Assembly: GCA_017607445.1 (NCBI GenBank)
Contig: JAEVHH010000002.1
Location: 7,904,001-7,968,000 of the forward strand
Source: Histoplasma ohiense
Taxonomy: Eukaryota; Ascomycota; Eurotiomycetes; Onygenales; Ajellomycetaceae
Reading direction: 5' to 3'
Length of the DNA stretch: 64,000 nt
Part shown: positions 57,771 to 64,000 of the stretch, piece after piece
How positions within the stretch are numbered: the first letter of the stretch is position 1
Layout: every line of letters starts with the position of its first letter
Program-made: the position numbers and the translations under genes
The notes under the pieces: generated by a model
The model's database searches: none
What the model was told of the DNA's origin: nothing
What the model saw: only the letters and a program-made list of their open reading frames with translations

Positions 57771-58312
57771 AATATCAAGTTGAAGAAATTCTTGAAAAAC
57801 AATAACAAAAAAACAAATCTTCAGAATATCTTGTGAGATGAACAGATTGAAGTTCTAATGATAATACATGAGAATCAGAAGAAAATATATTGAACACTCA
57901 GACATTCAAAATCTTTCTCAAACAAGAAAACAAACAATAAATACAAAATCAACATACTTTCAAACATCAAAAGCACAAACATCAAATCAAAAGACATCAG
58001 AAGTATAAATTTTAAATCAAAAAACACTAGAAGCACAAATTTCACTCAAACTCCAATCAAATACATTTTTTTTAAGGATTTTATCAGAGAAAAGAGAAAA
58101 AGAAAAGAATTCAATTTGAATATAATAAATACAAAAAATAAAAGATACAAACAAAGGAAAAAAAAAAACAAAGAAAACAGACTCTAAGAAAAGTCTAAAA
58201 ACTCTCAGTTTACTTACTCTCATCTCATCTCTCATTTCTCACTTTCTCTTTTTTCTTTCATCATTTCTTTCATCTTTTCTCTCTGTCATTCTTGCTCAAT
58301 ACTAGGCTGGCT
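57771..58312. other. AT-rich spacer, unassigned
   Basis: A-rich sequence with several CATCAAA repeats (57,960-58,030) and pyrimidine-rich tracts (58,230-58,290). No gene supported. Confidence 0.4.
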
Positions 58313-58567
58313 GGTGGGACCATGAATTTCATGTTTGGTTTGGTTTGGTTTGGTCCCAGTCCATTTCTTGGTGTGATTTTCAGTGGAACCAGAATCAGAA
58401 TGGGAGTGTAAAGTGACTAGAATTATTAGAACATGAGTGAAATGAGACTAATAAATCTTGATATTTCATGTAAAGTGACTGACTATCAAAAATAAGAACA
58501 TGATCTGGAACTGACTATGATTTTGACTGAGGTTTGATTCTGTTCTGATGATTATATAATACATATC
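58313..58567 (+). mobile_element. hAT-like copy d, left part
   Basis: Starts TAGGCTGGCTGGTGGGACCA at 58,313, the best-preserved left TIR in the window. It is interrupted at 58,567 by the copia element and resumes at 63,710 through the satellite to the window edge (63,760-64,000). Confidence 0.88.
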
Positions 58568-58664
58568 TGTTGGGCACTAGTTGCCCAGGCGGCCCTCCAC
58601 CGCACATGATTACCCCTATATAGTTAGCTAGCGATCGCACAATGAGAAGATTAACCATCCCACA
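58568..58664 (+). repeat. copia 5' LTR, 97 bp
   Basis: Starts TGTTGGGCACTAGTTGCCC and ends ACCATCCCACA. It contains the near-palindrome GGGCACTAGTTGCCC and AGCTAGCGATCGC. Four CpGs are intact. Confidence 0.92.
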
Positions 58665-58907
58665 GATTATGGCTCAGATAGCAGATTTTTAAATAAAATG
58701 AGATGTTTTAATTAGAATACACTGCAATCAACATTATATTGAATGAGTTGAACAATATTCCTCTGAAAAGAGAACTCTTTGTCTACAAAAGTGGTGTAAT
58801 TGACAGAATTGCTGTCAAGACTGCTGCAGAGATTTCATTACAATCTTGAAGAGATCAAAAACTTATTTATTTATTTTCATTCAGAACCTCTCTAAGTCAG
58901 ATTGATT

Positions 58908-61900
58908 ATGAGTGATTCTCAATTATCTGCAACCCCCATATCAGAACATAAGAAGACACTATATTCACAATCAAGAGTCCCCCAATCCTTCCCCCCTGTT
59001 GTTGAGCAAGAATCCGGCTCAGAAGCAGAGGAGGGTGATCAAACAGAATATGCAATGACAGAGAAAGATACAACAACCTCTGACTCAGCACACAATACAG
59101 ACAAGATGTCAGAACATGAGAAATTCAAAGATGACACTTTCAGTTCTATGCCAATGCCTACACTGAATTTCAATGACATGGTGACTATGACTGTGACAGA
59201 TCTCATTGCACTCTGTGAGTGACTGATGATAGTGTATATACAACCACCTCCTCCATCTTCTCTGAATTCTATATCAGTAGAAGATCCAAACCTTCTGGCT
59301 TGTGAATACCAGAAGAAAGCACAGACCTTGTTGAACATGAAGTCTGTTACCACATTCAATGACATCAACTATCAAATGTGGAAGATAGCAATATTGTTGG
59401 ACACAGAGGTGATTGATGGTGCAGATATTCTAAATAAAAATCAGCAGAAATCATCTGAGGATTTATCTTCATTCAATCAATGATACTGAGCAATACATTC
59501 AAAATTACTCTTCTGTTGAATGTTGCAATCCTTGGTAGGTTCTGTCTGTTTAACAATGGGATTCATACAACCTGACAACACAGCAGCTCTATGGAACAAG
59601 ATAAGTGCAGTATACATGATGTCTTTTGAAGAGAAGAGAATTAGCATTCTCAAAGAATTTACCCATCTGCATGTCAAGAATGATGATTATCTGATGTATG
59701 TTTGCTGATATCACTATCTGTTCACTCACATGTGAGAACTCATGGAGGACTGCAGTGAGAACTATCTTCATGATTTCTTTATAATCAGCCTCTGAGATTA
59801 TTAGAGGTTCTATGTCAAATCTTGTCTTGATATATTCTATGGAACAGATCAGAGTCTGATTGTCAATCTAGATATCAATGATCTCACAAAGCAAATTGCT
59901 CACTGCATGAACAAGTCAGAGGATTCTGAACATTCTAAATCTTCAAAGATCAATGCAATTATCAATGATAACAACAACACAACTTCTGCTGCAACTGCAA
60001 AGTGTGGACACTGCAGGATTTCAGAGTATATGAAAGCTATATGCTATCATCTGAACCCTGACAAGGCACCTGAGTGGTGGAGGAGGGACAACAAAGATAA
60101 CAAGGATACTGACAATATGAAAAATATCAAGAAGAAGAGAAAAGATAAGAAGAAGAATAAGAATGATGATAAATCTACTGATATCAAAGTATCAGATTTT
60201 CTTGTCTTGCAATCTAGTGCTAATACAGCAATTGCTTTATCTGCATCATCTGCTACAACATTCAAACCTTGGTATCTCAACATCTGCACAAGCTTCAATA
60301 TAATGGGTGAAAGGCACTCATTGGTGCACTCGAAGTTGTTCCAGAATGATTTACAAATTACCATCACAGATAGTGAAGTAGAATGAATTGAGAAGATAGA
60401 TGATATTCTTCTTGAATCAGAAGAGAGAAATATCTCAGTTGATTATGTTCACTGAATTCTCAATCTCACAGTCAACCTTCTATCCTTCATCAAGCTAGAA
60501 GATCAAGATTTCAGATATCAACTATCTGACACCATCTCTTCTTATTTTACAATAAGAGCCTCAAACAGTGTCAACTTCATTACTGTTCACACATTCAAAG
60601 AATCAGTCTACAAGATCATAGAACAAGAATCTCAAATAGATGTTCATCACTCATTTCAGACTGTTCATTTTATGGCCAAATCTTACAATTACAGAGATGC
60701 AATGTTGACAATTGCAGGGAAATCTGATGATCAATCTAGTGATCACAATCCCCTTACAAGAACACTCATAGAATGACACATCACTCTAGAGCATATTCAC
60801 ACTGATGCAATCATTGCACTAGTGAAGGATTCATTATCTGACATCTATATCAAAGAGTCTAAAACAGACTTCTTCTGCAACAGCTGTGTCAAAGCAGGCA
60901 TGACACACAAGTTCTCACAAACCCCAATGCCACAAGCATTGCAGGCAATGCAATGTGTTCATATCAACCTCACTGACAGTGGTCATACACTGGACAACAT
61001 GTCCGATTACCCTATAGAATCTCATCAAGAGATCAAATATTATATGCTAATCACTGATGACATCATCTGTTACAGATGGATTTATTTTTTACACATCAAG
61101 AATCAAGTCATTGAAATTTACACTCACTGAGTTCAATTCATGAAAAATCTCAGCTTCACATCACCAGCACTAGTTAGAACTGATATCAATGATGTCTTTC
61201 AATCTAACAAGATGACAACAATGATGATCAAAGATGGTACTATCTGAGAATCTACTACATCACAATCTTCTCATCAAGATGATGTTTCTGAGAGAGGAAT
61301 CTGTATGATAATGATGTGTGTAAGAGCAGTGCTTCTAGACATGAATATATCAAAGAAGTTCTGAGCAGATGTTCTTGAAATGATGATTGCAATTATCAAC
61401 AACATGTCAACTTTCATCACTCTATATAATGAGAAATACTGATCTATCATCAACATCAATGAAGCATCTATACAATGTTCTTATACAATCCCCTTCTCAG
61501 CACTAACCAACACCCCACTCCAACTTTGTCATTTTAGAGAGCTAGGTGTTGACATTTACACACATCTTCATAAATCTCAAAAACCAATCAACAAACTGTC
61601 TGCAAGAGCAGAAATCTATAAACTTATAGAATTTTATAGTAACTCAATCTACCACCTCTGAAATTCTATAACTGATAAAATAATTGTTATCAGTGATGTT
61701 ATTTTCTCTACAAAAGAATCTACAAAAGAATCTACAATCTCACAGAACAACACTAATCAGACAACATCTGAAGCTGCAAATTCAGTGACTTATCTCATTG
61801 ATAATACTACTGTTTCTGAATTAGCTGATGCTGATTGAATAAGATCAGTGAAAGTATTTGTCATCTACATTTCTTCTCCCCTCACCAGTTCTGTTTCAAA

Positions 61901-63515
61901 AGAATATAAGGATGCTGTTAGTAGATTTGGAGGGGTTGACAAATATTGACAGAAATCAATGAAATATAAAATTGCAGATTTGAAATGAAAGAATATCTGA
62001 ACAATGATCTCATGTTCTGACATCTCTTCTGATGAGTCAGTAGCTTCCAATCATTGAATTTATGTTGAAAAAGATCACCCCCAGAATCCCAATGTGGATT
62101 CTGATGGAATATTATGAAAATCTCAACAAATAGTGTGCAGTAATTGATTAAAGAAAAGTGCATGTGAAGAAACATACATGTCTGTTGTTAATGACACTAC
62201 TAATTGCATGATGTTCACAATAGCAGTGAAGTGAGGTTGGATTTTGCATCAGATCAATATAGTAATGATCTATCTACACAGCTGACTTGATAAAACAATT
62301 TATATGCAGTAATCTATCAGATTTGAGATGAGAACTCCACATGCAATGATTTGCACTGTCAAAAACTCTCTATATGAATTGAACCCTACTGCTAAAATTT
62401 GATACAATTTCCTTACAGTATTACTCTGCAAGAATGGTTTCAAATCTAGTCTGTATGATTCTGCTCTATAATATCATATGTCACACAATCACCTTTATAT
62501 GATGATCTATGTGGACAATCTTCATATTATAGCAGAAGATTCAGCAGATGCCAATTGACTAGTTAATATTCTCATCAATAAATTAGAAATTAAGGATTTA
62601 AAAGAATCTTTGAAATACTTAAACATGAAAATTGAACATCACTCTGATGATGCTATAAAATTGACATTGAGATGCTATATTGATTGTTTAGTGCAAGATT
62701 TCTGCCTAGATGACACTGTCTCTGTCTCTATGCCAATACTTGAAGGGTTGAAGATAGACAATACCCCCATGTCAGAATGAGAAGAAGGGTTCATTAAAGA
62801 ACAATATCAACATAAAGTAGAGTGCTTGCAGTATCTGACAGTCAAATTATGCTCAGATATCACATGAGCAGCATCTCTACTAGTGCAGAAGAATACTGCA
62901 TCTACATCTAAGATGTGAAGAGCTCTTCTTTATATCATACAATATCTAAAAGAAATGAGTGATCTTGACATCTTATATAAAGACTTCAAGAATGAGATTG
63001 ATGAATTCCCCAACACATTATATCTGCTGATAGATTATACAGATTCAGATTGAGCAGAACTGTTGAACAGTGAACACAAATCTACTTCAGACTTTATATT
63101 CAAGTTAGCAGATGCATCAATTTCATGATGTTCATTCAAACAATTTTGTGTTTCTTTAAGTTCAAATGAGGCAGAATATGTGGCACTTAGTGAAGCAGTA
63201 CATGAAGCAATGTGGTTGTGCAATATGATGATGAAACTAGAATTCATTACAGCAAAGAACTCCTTGTCTATCAGAGCAGATAATAAAGATTCAATTGATC
63301 TAGCTATCATTGCCACAATCACAGCACACAGCAAGCATATCAACACTCACTTCCACTATTCTCACACACAATTGAATGAAGGTGTTATTTCTATTAAACA
63401 CATTTCCACTGAGGATATGATGGCAGACAGATTAACCAAACCTCTGAGCACAGTGGCATTTAGACATTTTATTGATTTACTAGAACTTTTCACTGATAAC
63501 AGCGAGAATGATTAA
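58908..63515 (+). pseudogene. copia gag-pol polyprotein, one frame with mostly TGA stops
   Basis: 1,535 codons from ATG 58,908 to TAA 63,513-63,515, no frameshift. I count 31 TGA, 2 TAA and 1 TAG inside. Order: gag (UBN2-like, 59,230-59,900; CGHC remnant at 60,003), protease (WYLNICTS, family WYLDSGAS, site lost), pre-integrase HHCC (HITLEHI...CNSC, about 60,780-60,900), integrase (HINLTD with D to N; RTDIND; SER), RT (GWILHQ..., YVDN at 62,510 for YVDD), RNase H (63,010-63,460; DSD-stop-AE, NEAEYVALSEA). TGAs coincide with family tryptophans at about eight places (KKFWA, YRLWDP, LWYN, DWAG, ISWKS and others). Catalytic D-to-N changes make this copy inactive. Confidence 0.88.
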
Positions 63516-63612
63516 ATTTCTATATGTAGCATGATTTTGGGATGATCCAAGTTGAGATAGCTAGCATGGAAGATTCGTAGGAACACATCACACACGTTGG
63601 CGCGTGGGGGGG

Positions 63613-63709
63613 TGTTGGGCACTAGTTGCCCAGGCGGCCCTCCACCGCACGTGATTACCCCTATATAGTTAGCTAGCGATCGCACAATGAGAAGATTAAC
63701 CATCCCACA
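63613..63709 (+). repeat. copia 3' LTR, 97 bp
   Basis: Identical by eye to the 5' LTR except for one CpG (CACGTG). Preceded by GCGCGTGGGGGGG. Confidence 0.92.
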
Positions 63710-64000
63710 TATCTTAGATATCAATCTGATGATATGATTGGTGGAGATATCACCCCTATCTAGTGCTGTCAATCAATTTGCCTCTGCCAACCTATCTACT
63801 GCTGCTAATCTATCGCCGCTGCTAAGCTATTCCTCGCTGCTAAGCTATCGCCGCTGCCAACCTATCTACCTAGGTATTGCTGCAAGCTATCCCTCGCTGC
63901 TTAGCTATCGCTGCCAACCTCTCTATTGCTGCAAGCTATCCCTCACTGCTAAGCTATCACAGCCAATCTATTGCTGCTAATCTATCGCTGCCAATCTATC
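63710..64000 (+). mobile_element. hAT-like copy d, right part (to window edge)
   Basis: Continues TATCTTAGATATCAATCTGATGA and enters the CTATCGCTGC satellite from 63,760. The 3' TIR is outside the window. Frames through the satellite are not genes. Confidence 0.85.

Larger units (their letters stand above)
58568..63709 (+). mobile_element. Ty1/copia element with 97-bp LTRs, complete
   Basis: 5' LTR 58,568-58,664 and 3' LTR 63,613-63,709 (97 bp each), differing at one position that I can see (CACATG against CACGTG). Internal polyprotein 58,908-63,515, then a G-rich polypurine tract GTGGGGGGG just before the 3' LTR. Target duplication is TATC/ATATC (58,563-58,567 and after 63,708). The near-identical, CpG-bearing LTRs point to a recent insertion. 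The gene order (integrase before RT) defines Ty1/copia. Confidence 0.92.

Noticed and set aside
58908..63515. Strict UGA-as-Trp code proven by the copia frame
   Set aside because: Two TAA and one TAG also interrupt it, and catalytic residues are changed; the pogo and gypsy copies show TGA at arginine positions. The bias is strong but not proof.
1..64000. Mitochondrial origin, which would explain TGA as tryptophan
   Set aside because: LTR elements, a pogo transposon, an endonuclease/RT LINE with target duplications, hAT-like elements and spliceosomal introns are nuclear features; no mitochondrial genes or rRNA are seen.

Overview
The window looks like a repeat-packed, AT-rich block of a filamentous fungal nuclear genome. 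An ascomycete is my best guess. The support is a Fot1/pogo transposon, a Tad-type LINE with three ORF1 zinc knuckles and an RNase H domain, chromodomain Ty3/gypsy elements, and short spliceosomal introns with a TACTAAC branch site. Almost everything is mobile DNA. The only host-like stretch is about 31.6-34.2 kb, which holds one small gene. All coordinates, frames and repeat ends were read by eye; no alignment or database search was run.

Layout: 1-1,634 gag and 5' LTR of an LTR element (family E) inserted in a gypsy2 copy (1,635-5,098). 5,099-8,768 a TIR element with a large internal satellite (hAT-like, 8-bp target duplications) that carries a pogo element (5,414-7,737). 8,769-10,259 remnant and LTR of family C. 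10,363-17,523 a complete gypsy1 element (copy A) with a TCTAG target duplication. 17,665-18,694 a second hAT-like copy. 19,663-29,395 a 5'-truncated LINE split by gypsy1 copy B (20,098-28,207), which has three LTRs and its own LINE insertion. 30,435-31,633 a third hAT-like copy, inserted at the last codon of the host-like gene. 32,904-34,172 small foldback and TIR elements. 36,855-57,317 a gypsy2 element (copy B) split by gypsy1 copy C (37,441-44,584) and by a full-length LINE (44,753-51,973). 58,313-end a fourth hAT-like copy split by a Ty1/copia element (58,568-63,709) with 97-bp LTRs.

Three things stand out. First, gypsy1 carries a gene of its own on the opposite strand between pol and the 3' LTR. 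It has three phase-0 exons, two short introns and Cys/His clusters, and its exon lengths are identical in all three copies. Second, gypsy1 has a candidate -1 frameshift heptamer (A AAA AAT) joining gag to pol in all three copies. Third, the coding frames of unrelated elements are interrupted overwhelmingly by TGA and without frame loss, often where the family has tryptophan. The full-length LINE is the clearest case: every catalytic motif I could recognise is intact and its GC-richer 5' UTR keeps its CpGs, yet the two ORFs hold eight TGA codons and one TAG. Either this nuclear genome (or its elements) reads UGA as tryptophan, or a C-to-T mutator with unusual context has acted. Some TGAs clearly sit at arginine positions (CGA to TGA), and the copia and gypsy copies also carry D-to-N catalytic changes, so mutation explains at least part of the pattern.
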